Of a DNA stretch of 64,000 bases, positions 44,774-56,140 are shown piece by piece. A program made the translations under genes and the position numbers. Every line of letters begins with the position of its first letter. The stretch's first letter is position 1. The notes under the pieces are model-generated. The model was not told the DNA's origin. It ran no database searches and worked only from the letters and a program-made list of their open reading frames with translations. The stretch comes from Populus alba (lineage: Eukaryota > Streptophyta > Magnoliopsida > Malpighiales > Salicaceae): assembly GCF_005239225.2 (NCBI RefSeq), contig NC_133298.1:248001-312000 (forward strand), given 5' to 3'.

Positions 44774-46661
44774 ATATTTTTTTCAATCAAGGCCCTTTTT
44801 ACTTTTCTCTATAAATTTTGATTAAAAAAACGCAAGATTTAACTAAATTCTGACCAATATTATTTAGCACAAAAATAAAAGAGCACGTCTATAATAACCT
44901 AAAATATATATATATATATAAAGATATACCAGGTATGATTAGACATACAAACCAACATCAGGTATGGGTGGAGTTTAGGGCTGAAATTCCAGCCATTTGA
45001 GCTAAGCATAATATTTGGCTGTGTTATTATTATTATTATTATTTTGGAAAAAAAAACACCTTTTTTTAAACATCGGTATCTATTGCACTGCATTCTAAAT
45101 TCCACACTACCTAGCTATGGTTGCTTCATGATCACCAGGACATGTATCCGATTTTTCTCCGAGCACTAACATTGTTCCATCGTAACCTTGAAAGCTAAAA
45201 GAAAATTTTATATATATTTTTTAATGTTTTTAAATTGTTTTGATATATTAATAATAAAAAATAAAATTTGAAAATTTAAAAAATTATAATCTTAATACAT
45301 TTCAAGCAAAAATTATTTTAAAAAACAACTACTATTAAAAAATTAAACACTATAAAATGCTAGAATGAAACCAGAACACGTGAATAATTGTAGCATGAGT
45401 TTCTCAACAGTCAAATACATATTTATTATAATTAGATAACATGAAAAACTTAGCAAATATATTTATATGAACATGTCCAAGATGAAAAAAGAGATTTCGT
45501 ACGTCAAATAATTTGTATGATAAAAACAATTACAACTTTTGATCCAAAAATTATCAAAATTAAAGGTTGTGTTTTTTGACATCAAATTAAAGTGTTAGGG
45601 TGCATTACAGGACTGTGAATAAGCCAGAAAAAAAAATGTCATTATATATTGATAACTTTGTCAAAATACTGCATACAGCTTGCAAAAATTGAAACCTAAC
45701 TTCTTCTAATATTATCTCATTTATGATGGCTGATGATTACCATTTGCTAATGCACAAATTATATAATAATAATTATTAAGAAATCCCTAGTAATTAATTG
45801 TACGCCAGTTCAAAGTGAGAGAACCATGTTATTGTAAAGAGTCCATGTCAATCCTTAAGAATCATAAAAATCAGATGGCTTAGATAAAATACCACTGACA
45901 AAATTAAATTTGTTCTTAGCTGATAAAGCCATTATCATTATTATTTTTCATGAATTATAATTTTCATCATTGAGAGATTTTCAGACGATCATAGCTCTAG
46001 GATTGTCACCATGATACAAGAAAAAAGGATTGGAAAAATCCATATCTAATGTAGGGTTGATATTAACAGCCATTGTCAAGAAAATAAAGAGAAAGAAAGA
46101 ATTGATGAAGATATGAAAATAAAACTTCAAAGAAAATGCTATGATATCATAATGAAAATAGAAAATTATAAACTGAATGTTTTATTTTTTTAAGTTATAA
46201 CTATTGTCTATTACATTGTTTATACTTTATACAGACTAATCTGAAAACAGAATAAGCAACGGTTACTTTAACAGAAATAACACGCTTCTATAACAGCTTC
46301 AACTTTAACAAATGTTTTATGTACTGCCGGCTTTATTATGGACGTGAAGAAGATTCAACTCAATAAATACTACGAAACTTTGGTGGAAACCTTGGGAAAT
46401 CTGACCGTTTCCGTTGGTTGTCATCATGAGTGGTCTCTTCTGCGTCTGCATTTATTATCTCTATCTGCCACTCATAATGTTTAGAGGAAGCAGAAAGGGC
46501 ATCATTGTTAACAGTACTGTCGGACATTGCTCACAGTACTTTTCTACTCATTAATTAACGCACATGAACAATAGGATACGATTATATAATATTGAAGTAG
46601 CTGCAATTTTGGAACAAGTATTTTAGCTTTACCATATATATAATATAATATTTATGATGGT

Positions 46662-46662
<1 letters not shown>

Positions 46663-46713
<51 letters not shown>
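46663..46713. repeat. (AAT)n microsatellite
   Basis: About 16 uninterrupted AAT/ATA triplets. Confidence 0.9.
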
Positions 46714-47241
46714 GTTATGATGGTAAGTAACATTAATTATAGCTATAATGATAGTATTTATGATAATGATTTTTTATAGCAATAATAATGAAGATAGTGA
46801 CAGTAGTTATACCATATTTGTTGTTGTTATATTAATAGTTGTGTTTAGAAAATTATAAAATGAATATAATAAAATAATAGTTATATTGATGATACATGTT
46901 TAAAACTTAAAAGATATAAGAAAAAAACCAATTAATAGGAAAAGACACTTTTGATAAATGGATTACTTGATCATTGATAATAGAAAATAAAAGATAAAAG
47001 AAAATGTAACTAGAAGTTGTAATATGCCTGAATAAAATAAGAAAAAGCGGAAGAAGATATTACAAAGTTAAAACTATTTTATTTGAAATTGAAAATTCAA
47101 GAAAAGTTTCTCTGTCTAGTTTATTTAATTTTCTCTCAAGGAAATTCAAAACTAACAAATATCTATCGGAGGAAATAGACTCAAACACCAATAGATCAAA
47201 TTGTACACGGCAATATTGAAGAGTTGAAGCATTTGCAGTAA

Positions 47242-48190
47242 TCATTTACCCGGTGGGTATCTTGTATAATAGGTCTGAGTGGCAGTAAGTGCCAATCCGA
47301 AAGATGCAGCAAGAACTGTAATAAAGGTCCAGGGATTACTAAAATAAGTTATCTTCGACTCATACACCCATCTTTTCAATGTGCTCTCACACTGCTTATT
47401 AATTTCCATTTTGATATCATTATAAGCAGCAGTATCATGTATGGATCTTCCCATATCATTGAAGAGATTTGCGACTTTCTAATCGGCTCCGAGATAATTG
47501 ATAATTATGCCATTAGACCGCACATCTTTAGCATCGTCAATCAAAGAATCCATGAAGCATATGTATGAACTGACCCAAAGTTGATCAAGAGCAGCAGATG
47601 TTTCATAGGCCACCAAGTTTAAGAGCAGGGACTTGGTTGACTCATCTATGATAATTGGAGGAACTTTCAGTGTTCCCCAGAAAGTTGATGACTTGAATTT
47701 GACATCGGTGACAGCACCAGTCCATCTCGGCCAAAAACGGATTCCCACCTTTTTAAGACTCCTGGCAGAATAATACAAGCAATGACCCCTGCTTCCTTTC
47801 TTTGCCTTTTCATGGTTGCTTTTGGAATAGTGATACATGGATTTGTAATATAAAAGTTCAAGGAGATGGGCAGGCAGACGCTCATCATCTCTTGTCCCTG
47901 ACTTCTCCTTTCTAGTTGGTGGTAGATGGGCAGGCTGAGGCTCATCATCTATTGTCCCTGACTTCTCCTTTCTAGGTGGTGACCAATCCAAAGACACACT
48001 CTGTTCTCTTAGCAAGTGTGTTGCCCAATGATTTCTCAAGCAACAGTACCATAAACAAGCACAACAACAAGCGATTACAAAATATAAAGGAAGTATGATT
48101 GGGATCATAACCAGACCTAATGAAGTTAAGGCTACCCGAATCCATTTTGGAATTGGTTTACTAGACAAGCGGATATGAAGAGAGATAAAA
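47242..48190 (-). pseudogene. DUF247 pseudogene, gene 5, N-terminus lost
   Basis: Only the C-terminal half remains. 47479-48168 carries a hydrophobic, Cys-rich segment (VIACCCACLWYCCLRNHW), two copies of a short repeat (RKEKSGTIDDEPQPAHLPP and RKEKSGTRDDERLPAHLLE), GHCLYYSARSLKKVGIRF, LLLNLVAYETSAALDQL and SSYICFMDSLIDDAKDV. An in-frame TAG at 47479-47481 follows GAD. The frame then continues with VANLFND and the end KRWVYESKITYFSNPWTFIT to PPGK at 47242. Upstream of about 48190 the DNA is Ogre-family LTR, so the N-terminal half was removed by the retroelement or an associated deletion. Confidence 0.82.
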
Positions 48191-48192
48191 AT

Positions 48193-49918
48193 TTTAACAG
48201 TGGTTTTGTATCTTTACGGTATAAAAATACAAACCAACATTAAGCCATTTTGACAAAAATATGCAAGAAAATCAACAATATTTTCAAAAAATTTTAAAAA
48301 TTTTTTTTTTTTATTTTTTTTATATATATACACATATATATTATAATATATAATAATTTATAATATATAATATATTATATTATGGGGGTTGGGCCAGCCC
48401 AAATAAATGGGCTAGGCTTAGCCAAAAAAAAGGTTGGGCCGATCTCGGCCCAAATAAAAAGCTTCTACAATCTGGGCCAGGACCGGCCCAGACTTGCAAG
48501 GCTGGGCCAGCATCGGGCTGGCCCAGCAACCCACGGCCCAGCGGGGGGAAGAATTATTTTTCTTCCCCCCGCCTCCTGCATGCAGAACGACTCTGCATGC
48601 AGGAGGGAACGCCTGCAATGAAAGCAAAAACAAGGGGGAAGAAAATGTACCTGGCGTGGAGGAGGCGATCGCTGGTGGTGCTACGGTGGCGTGGCTCGCG
48701 GACTGCGGCTCCGGGCGGTGTTGCTGTTGTTCCTAACGGCGGCGAGAAATTTCTTCCTCCTCCCCTTTCCCCTGTTTTTTTTCAGTTCTTAGTGGTCCTC
48801 TCCTCCTCGGTTTTTTTTTCTCTGTTTTCGGTTTCGGTTTCTTTGTTTTCAGTTTGTTCCTGCTCTCCCCTCTCTTTCATTCGTTATTTCTCTTCTCCCT
48901 CTCTCCTCGGGTCCCTTCTCTCTTCGGTTTACTCTTTATTTATAGGGAAAAAAAGAGCCGGTGCGCCTTTTGCTAGTGCGCCTTGGGAGCAAATCACGCA
49001 GTGGCTGGTCGGCCAGTGATCGTTCGGTGGTCTAAAGGTGTGGGGCTTCGGTGGGGGCGAGGAGAGAGAGGCGGGAAGGTTTGAAAACAAAGGTTCTCTT
49101 CTCCCCCTGCTGCTCATTCGGGGGGGAAGAAGAAAGAGGAACAGTGTCGTTCAAAAACGACACAGTTCCGGTCTTTTTTTTTTTTTATTATATATATATA
49201 TATATATATGAAACGGCGTCGTTTTGGAGAAAACGCGCCGTTTCATTTAAATGAGCCAAATTTCAAATCAGCCCTCCATCATTTCTTGTTCATTTCAATT
49301 GTATCCCTGCCAAATTCGGTCTCCGCCACTCTTGTTGGCCGCGTTTTTCACTTTAGTCCTTGGCCTCTGATTTATGCAATTGAGCCCTCAATTGATTAAT
49401 AAACTTTCAATTTCTTCAATTAGGCCCCTGAACCGAATAATGGCAGCCCCTCCATTTACACGCCTCTTCCAATTTGGTCCCTGGTTTCGGATTTTCTTAA
49501 TTAAGTCCCTAATTGGCCATTAAACTTCAATATTTATGCAATTAAGCCCCTGATTTGACCTAAAAAATTCCTAAAAATATATTTTGGCCCCAGAACTTAA
49601 ATTTCTTTCAATTAAAGCCCAAATTGACTTAAAAATCAATTTTTCTTGCAATCAAATCCCCTATAAAATCAATTAAAAAAACAATTAAGTCCATAAACAT
49701 CCAAACTTGGGCTTTTCTCCTCAAAATTCAAATTTTCCTTCTCAACAGGGCTCTCTTCCTTCAAGAATATACTGTAAAAAATCCAATCTTTCTATTTTTT
49801 AACCTCCTTGACCAATTTTCTGACCATTTTCTGAGTGCTTTTGCCTCCTGTTATTTTTCTAACCTTCTTTGACTATTTATTTTATTTTTTTGTGGGGACC
49901 CAAAAATGGGTTACAACA
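48193..49918 (-). repeat. 3' LTR of Ogre-like element (truncated)
   Basis: Ends GGTTACAACA at 49918 (plus strand), next to the polypurine tract. Homology with the 5' LTR starts at TTTTAACAGTGG (about 48193, matching about 62227). The outer roughly 0.8 kb of the full LTR is missing, replaced directly by the DUF247 pseudogene. It includes a minus-strand TATA at 48936-48944, a predicted splice donor at 48650/48651 and a hairpin at 48571-48605. Confidence 0.85.
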
Positions 49919-49933
49919 GATGCCCCCTCTTTA
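49919..49933 (-). other. Polypurine tract
   Basis: The minus strand reads AAAGAGGGGGCATC immediately before the 3' LTR start TGTTGTAACCC. This marks plus-strand DNA priming. Confidence 0.8.
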
Positions 49934-50557
49934 TAATGCTTACGAAGCAAGGGTTTTGCGTAGTAAGTTTTATAAAGATAATCCAAACTGAACTCCCGAA
50001 ACTGATCTGGTCGAAGCTTGATCGATCTGAAACTCTTTCTTTACAGCAATCCTCTTCGGCCTAAAAAAATGGAATCCCATCTGGCAATTCCCTGAAAATG
50101 AAAAAAATAAGGTCCCTTCTGGCGACCTCCTTTGACAACTATCGAAATACGAGATCCCTTCTAGCGATCTCCTTTAATCAACTTGGAATCCCATCTGGCG
50201 ATTCCTATATGAAATATGAGATATGAGGTCCCATCTGGCGACCTCCTTTGATGAATATCGAAATATGAGATCCCTTCTGGCGATCTCCTTTAACTTGGAA
50301 TCCTATCTGGCGATTCCTTTTATTCTAAGCTGAAATATGTAGTCCCTTCCGGCGACCTCCTTGGATGAATATCGAAATACGAGATCCCTTATGGCGATCT
50401 CCTTTAATCAACTTGGAATCCCATCTGGCGATTCCTTTTTAACCAACATGAAATACGAGGTCCCATCTGGCGACCTCCAAATAGTGAAACACGAGATCCC
50501 TTCTGGCGATCTCCTTTAATCAACTTGGAATCCCATCTGGCGATTCCTTTTAACAAA

Positions 50558-53500
50558 TGTCATAACCCAATTTTGGGTCATTCCCTTTTTTTTCAAAATA
50601 AAAATAAAAAAATAGAATAAAGGTTGGCACTATGGAGAAAGCCGATAAAAAAGGACTGCAAAAATAGGCAAAAATCGAAGGTCAAATTAAATGCAAAAAT
50701 CAAAGTTCAAATTAAATGCAAATTCGAAGGTCAAATTAAATGATTATTGGATGAATTTGCATAAAAATTAAGTCCAATGACATAATTAAATTTTTAATGG
50801 GCCAATTTGATTTAATCATGGGCTAAATTAAATTTTAATTATGTTTAAGAATTAATTTAGGTCCAATTAAAGGATTTAATTAAGTGCAAGGACTTAATTA
50901 TACTTTAAATGGGTCAAATTAATTTGGGGCTTAATTAGTGAAAAATTAAGTTTGGGAGCTTAATTTGGACTGAATTGAAAATATTGAAATTTTAAGACCA
51001 AAATTAATTTTTACCAAGTGAATTGAACACAAAAATTGAGGGACCAATTTGAAAGCCCGAAAAAATATTTTGCCTATAAATAGCAGCTTTTAACTCAAAG
51101 TTAAGGGGGGTTTATTTTGTAGGGGGGGTTCATTTTGTAATTTTGGGAGGAAAGAGAGACCCTGAAAAACTAAACTTTTCTTCTTCCCTACTGAAAGCAG
51201 CCGCCAGGGAGACCCCCCCCTTTTGGGAAATTTTTTCCTTCTTCTCCGATCACAGCTGCCAGCTCCCCTTTTGATTTATTTTCTCTTCTCCCTCAGAACT
51301 GCCGGCCACCACCCTTCTTTCAAAAACTACCCGAAGCCATCACCATTTTTTTTCCTTGCCAAAAATCTCACCCTCTCACACACGGCAGCTGCCCCTCCAG
51401 AGAAAAAAAACCACGGTCTCCCTTGCCTTTCAAAAACGGAGAACATCACTGCAAACCCTCTGTTGGCCCCTTCTCCTCAGCCAACAAAGCCACGCACCAG
51501 ACCACCGTTCCCATCCCCTGGGGGTCTCTCCATTTTCTGGGCAGAAGGAGAACCAAAGCCGCTGCCCCCTTTCTTTGCCAAAGAAGGTCCACCCGAACCA
51601 GCTGCCTCGACGGAGATTTGGCAGCACGCATCCAACAGCCTCCAGGCAGCGACCAAGAACTTCCCTCAGCCGAAACAGAGCCGTTCCCCCATCTCCACCA
51701 AGCCACCGATCTGTAGGCGATCTCCGCAGCCACGGCTGCTTCTCCTTCGGTTTCCTTCCACATCAGCGACGACCGAACAGATCCAGCGCCGGGGCAACAC
51801 TGTCATCATCTCCTTTAACCGGTGGTAGACCCATGATCCCCTCTTCCACAGCAGCTGTCGCACGTGTGCGGCGGCGCGGCGATCGTCCACCCTCAAGGAA
51901 AAAAAATCGGAATATTTATTCCTTGAAAAAAATGCAGAGAGACAAGGAATTCTTGTCTCTACAAGTGAAAATATGGACTGGGAGTCGCCACCTAGTATTC
52001 TGGTTACTAGGAACCCTAACTGGTCTTTAGAGATCGGGTACGGAGACTGGTTGCGTAAAGGGAAGGTATTAGCACCCCGACTACGCCCTACCTAAGGTAG
52101 GCTGCATTGTTTTAATGTCTGATAAAATCTAAAATCGTGTTGTGGTTTTTTGAATTGTTGGTTCGTTTAAGGTTTAAGAAAAGTCCTCCTCTGTAAGGAG
52201 ATCCTTATCTTTATCGGGTAAAAAACTAATTATTCGAAGTCGTCAAAAGCAAATATCTTTTTAATATCAGGAATACGATTTACGTATAAATTCATAATCC
52301 CTGATACTAAAATCAAACAAAATAAATTTTTTTGTTGTTTTTTGAGATTTTGGCCAATGTTCTCTTGACTTTAATAAACTGGTTATTAAAGCCAAAATGC
52401 ATGCTAAAATATTGTTTTGACATATGAAAAATATGATATGATTTTTTAGCTTTGAGACACTTGGCCGTATGCACAAAAACATTTTTTTCACTTTTTTTTC
52501 AATTGTTTTTTTTTTTGTGTATTTTTGGAAGTTTTTTGTCGAAAACCGGGTATTTTAATACCGGATTTGTATAAAAATACTGCCCGATATTAATCAAAAT
52601 GACATAAAAACTACGCGGAAAAATTATAAAATGCTGAAACAAATATTTTTGAATTTTTTTTTATGCATGTGTGAACAGTACCGTGTGAACAGTACCGCGG
52701 GACGAAAACCGGGTATTTTAATACCGGATTTATATTTTTATGATGTAAAATATAGACCGATATTAAGCAAAATTGATAAAAAAATGTGCTGAAAAATTGT
52801 AAAGTTCTGAAGGGGAAAAAAATAAAAATTAAAAAAATTAAAAAAAATTAAAATGGGCCGGACCCGGCCCATATCAGTGGGCTGGGCCAAACCCGGCCCA
52901 AAAACCAAATGGGCTGGTTACTGTGCCTAAGCACAGTAACCAGCCCTCCCTCAGCTGCAGAACGTGAATTAATTCACGTTCTGCATGAAACGGCCAAGCA
53001 AAACAGAGGCGTGGACGGGGCAGCGGGTGGTTACCTGCGGTGGCGTCGTGGCGGTGCTGCTGGCGGCGTAGGCTCGGTGGCGGAGGCGCGGTGGCCGGCG
53101 GTTTTTCTTCTCCTTCTTCCTCTGTTTTTTTTTCTTTTCTTCTGTTTCTGTTTTTTTTTCTTTTCTTCTCTTCTTTCTCTTCTCTTCTCTCTTCCTTCTC
53201 CCCTCTGTTGTGTTCTCTCTCTCTCTCGTCCTCTCTCTCCTTCTGTTCTCCCCTCTTTTTCTTTGGTTCTCCCCTGTTTTTATAGGCAAAAACAGGGGAG
53301 ACGTCATGGTGGGCGTCTTTTTGCGCAAAAAACGGGAAAGAAAGTAGGCAAAAAGGGAGAAGAAAAATCTTCTTCTTCCCCTGCCTCGCGCGTCCAGGGG
53401 AAGAAGAAGACCTACAGTGCCGTCAAAACGGCACTGTTTCGGGCTTCTTCTTCTTCTTGTTTTTTTTTTTGTGCAACAGTGGATGGAATGACGCCATTTT

Positions 53501-55130
53501 GGTCAAAGCCCGTCGTTTCATTTAAAAGGAAAAGGCGCCAAAACGCGTCAGATTCAAATTTCGGCCCTCCATTTGCGCGCGTTTTACAATTTAGTCCTTG
53601 GTCTCGGATTTCTTCAATTAAGTCCCTAATTGGCCATTAAACTTCAATATTTATGCAATTAAGCCCCTAATTTGACCAAAATAACTTCCAAAAATTATAA
53701 TTTGACCCTAGAAAATTAATTTCTTCCAATTAAAGCTCAAATTAACTCCAAAATCAATTTTTCTTGCAATTAAACTCTTCCAAAAATTCAATTAAACCTT
53801 AAAAAAATTTAATTGAGTCCATAAACTTCTGATTTTGGATTTTTCTTCCTCAAATTGAATTTTCTTTATCATCGGGGCTCTCATCAGTCAATAATATATT
53901 GTCAAATTTTAATTTTTATATTTTTGAACATCCTTAATCAATTTTTGAGCATTTTTAGGACGCTCTGGCATTTTTTCACTGTTATATTTTTTTGATAATA
54001 TATTTTTTTGAAATTTTTTTTGTATTTTATTATTTTTTATGTGGGGACCCGAAAATGGGTTACAACAGCAGCGACGCCCCTCTGGTTTGGGTCCTCTTCC
54101 TTGCTGGCGATTTGAAACAGAGAAGAAGAGAGGAACCACGGACAGGGAACAAAAAAAAATTAAAAGCAGATCTGCAAAACATAAGAAAATGAAAGACTAA
54201 AATCGACTGTGTTGTGTGATTTCTGTCTTGCAGGTACCAGTGTTCCTCACAGCCAGCAGGGAAGGGAAGAGAAGGAAACGGCTCAGATCCAGCCATCTCC
54301 ATTTGCTGGCGGCGGCGCGTGAACCCACGCGCCGCCAGTCACGATGGCGCGTGGGAGGACGCGCCACCAGTGTACAACGATCACAGAAGATGCCCAGAAT
54401 TCCCCAGCAATGTTCCCGAAGCTATGTAATTGTGGGTGAGTCAACATAATAAAAGGAGATGTGTGTGTGTGTGTTTTTTTATTATTATTATTATTTATTA
54501 TATTTGAATTATAAAAATAAAAAAAAAACAAAAAAGAATTAATTGTTTAATTTGAACATGCACAAATTCTAAGGATAGATAAAATCATGTTGTATTTTCC
54601 ATGAAAATGTAAGAACATGTTTCTACATATATTCTGGGAATTAATAACTGATGTATCGAAGCCTTAGAAGTGGGCTAAAATTTTATTTTTTAAATTACAT
54701 CAAGCTTATGAAGCTTAAAAGTAAATGTGCGGTGTGTATTTTGTTTGTGGAGGTTTTTCTATGATAAGACGGCAAAGAATAAAGAAGGATTTAATATTTT
54801 GATTGGATCACGGTGTATAAGTACAAACTTGTACGGAAGTTGTATTTCTAAACTCCAGTGAAAAGACAAAATTTTTAGAACTTCTTTAACACATCAAGTC
54901 CACGGAGCAGCTTACCTCAGGTAGGGTGTGTTAGGGGTGCTAACACCTTCCCTAACCACAATCAGTCCCTTACCCGCGAATCTTTGACTATGACCAGTCG
55001 ACCAGGGTTTCCTAGTAACCTCAATTAAATATTAGGTGGCGACTCCTAACGAACCAATTCCAGCAATGCAACAACGAGACATACATCGCCAGTCGATGCC
55101 GCGTGCCTGGATTTTCCGACGTGCGACAAC
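50558..55130 (+). mobile_element. Solo LTR D, split by solo LTR C
   Basis: Starts TGTCATAACCC at 50558, ends GACGTGCGACA at 55130. It is flanked by ACAAA (50553-50557 and 55131-55135), inside the hairpin array. Without the nested LTR it is about 2.36 kb and has no internal domain, hence a solo LTR. A TATA box is at 51075-51082 (CCTATAAATAGC) and the leader is pyrimidine-rich. GTCTTGCAGGTACC near 54225-54238 could be a splice site. The end (GGTGGCGACTCC, CCTCAGGTAGGGTGTG, GGGGTGCTAACACC) resembles U5 of Tat-type elements. The long open frames at 51223-52030 are low-complexity leader sequence. Confidence 0.85.
51856..54067 (-). mobile_element. Solo LTR C, Ogre/Tat family
   Basis: Starts TGTCGCACG at 51856 and ends GGGTTACAACA at 54067. 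It is flanked by GCAGC (51851-51855 and 54068-54072), nested in solo LTR D. At 2212 bp it belongs to the same family as the LTRs of the coding element and the solo LTR at 9452. It carries a minus-strand TATA (CCTATAAAAAC, about 53275-53285), a predicted minus-strand splice donor at 53034/53035, and two perfect hairpins at 52916-52941 and 52956-52983. Confidence 0.88.
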
Positions 55131-55460
55131 AAACATGAAATATGAGGTCCCATCTGGCGACCTCCAAAATAGTGAAATACGAGATCCCTTCTGGCGATCT
55201 CAAACAACTTGGAATCCCATCTGGCGATTCCTTATTACCAACATGAAATATGAGGTCCCATCTGGCGACCTCCAAATAGCGAAACACGAGATCCCTTATG
55301 GCGATCTCCTTTAATCAACTTGGAATCCCATCTGGTGATTCCTTTTAACAAACATGAAATATGAGGTCCCATCTGGCGACCTCCAAAATAGCGAAATATG
55401 AGATCCCTTCTGGCGATCTCAAACAACTTGGAATCCCATCTGGCGATTCCTTATTACCAA

Positions 55461-56140
55461 AGCTGATATCGATGTCGTTCTTCCTACTGGCAGGGTTTGA
55501 AAATTATTATCTTCTCTTCTTGTTGTTCTAGAATCAACTCAATGATTCTTTCTTCGTCCACAATCTTGTTGGAATGCACTAAGATCTCCTCCTGTAACGA
55601 TAAAAAACATACATGCAATGATTTATGATTAGATGCAATGCATGCATTCGTACATGGTTTTGAAACATAGGCCCCATCATCTTCTTCTAGTTCATGAAGC
55701 TCTTTCTTAACACGAGCTTGCTTTTGAAGTCGTATGCTGGATTCATCTCTCGTGTTGCCTCTTTTTACTGATCATATTCCTGGAGAAGAAGTCTTTGACT
55801 TTCTTCAAGTAGTCCTTTTCTCAAAATGTATGACTTGTTATTGCCTTTTTGTCATGCTTTTGTCAAATGCTTTAACTTGGTTTTCAAATCTATAGGTTTC
55901 CGTAAAACTTTTCATAAAAAACATCTTGTGTTGCCCCCAATGTAGGGGTGTGATCTTAGTCTGAGCTTTTATATAGAGAAGAAATTCGTTCAGCCGATGC
56001 TAAACTTTTTAATGAGTGATGAGATAACACCAAGACATGCACTGTTGGGATTAATGCGAAAATGATTGTTGTGAGATCAATGCAAAAAAAAGGAAAGAAG
56101 TCAATGGCCAAACTTTGTTTTATTGATTTAGGGGTCTGCA
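55461..56140 (-). other. Ogre-like 3' untranslated region, unique part
   Basis: About 680 bp between the integrase stop and the first hairpin unit in transcript order. I see no conserved coding frame; a 62-codon frame overlapping the integrase end is not convincing. Confidence 0.5.

Larger units (their letters stand above)
43355..47240. repeat. Paralogous AT-rich block with MITE and microsatellite
   Basis: No gene is supported. 43355-44900 matches 6195-7430. 45590-45830 matches 25440-25690 and 8290-8360. 46263-46570 matches 38099-38400, and 46545-46625 matches 5915-6015. A 309-bp MITE is inserted at 44457-44765 and an (AAT)n tract lies at 46663-46713. Confidence 0.6.
50071..55460 (-). repeat. 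Array of 22 covarying hairpins in the Ogre-like 3' UTR
   Basis: The array is split by solo LTR D: 13 units lie at 50071-50546 and 9 at 55146-55460. Each unit is a 4-6 bp inverted repeat around a near-constant 9-nt CCWTCTGGC loop. Three stem types follow one another in strict order on the plus strand: GGAATC/GATTCC, GAGGTC/GACCTC, GAGATC/GATCTC. One cycle is about 100-125 bp, with linkers such as AACTT and TGAAATAT. A few stems have one mismatch (about 50071 and 50341). Tandem repeats are known in Ogre/Tat 3' UTRs, but these keep pairing while the stem sequence changes. Confidence 0.9.

Noticed and set aside
51223..52030. Long open frames of 201 and 224 codons in solo LTR D
   Set aside because: They lie in a pyrimidine-rich LTR leader, overlap in several frames, are Pro/Ser-rich low complexity, and one runs across the insertion point of LTR C at 51856.
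52909..53640. A 243-codon frame with Phe/Ser/Leu runs
   Set aside because: It is translated from the CT-rich LTR leader on the strand opposite to the element's sense, with no conserved motif. The same tract in other family LTRs gives different frames.
50071..55460. CRISPR-like regular repeats
   Set aside because: The units are contiguous hairpin repeats with conserved linkers in a plant retroelement 3' UTR. There are no unique spacers and no cas genes.
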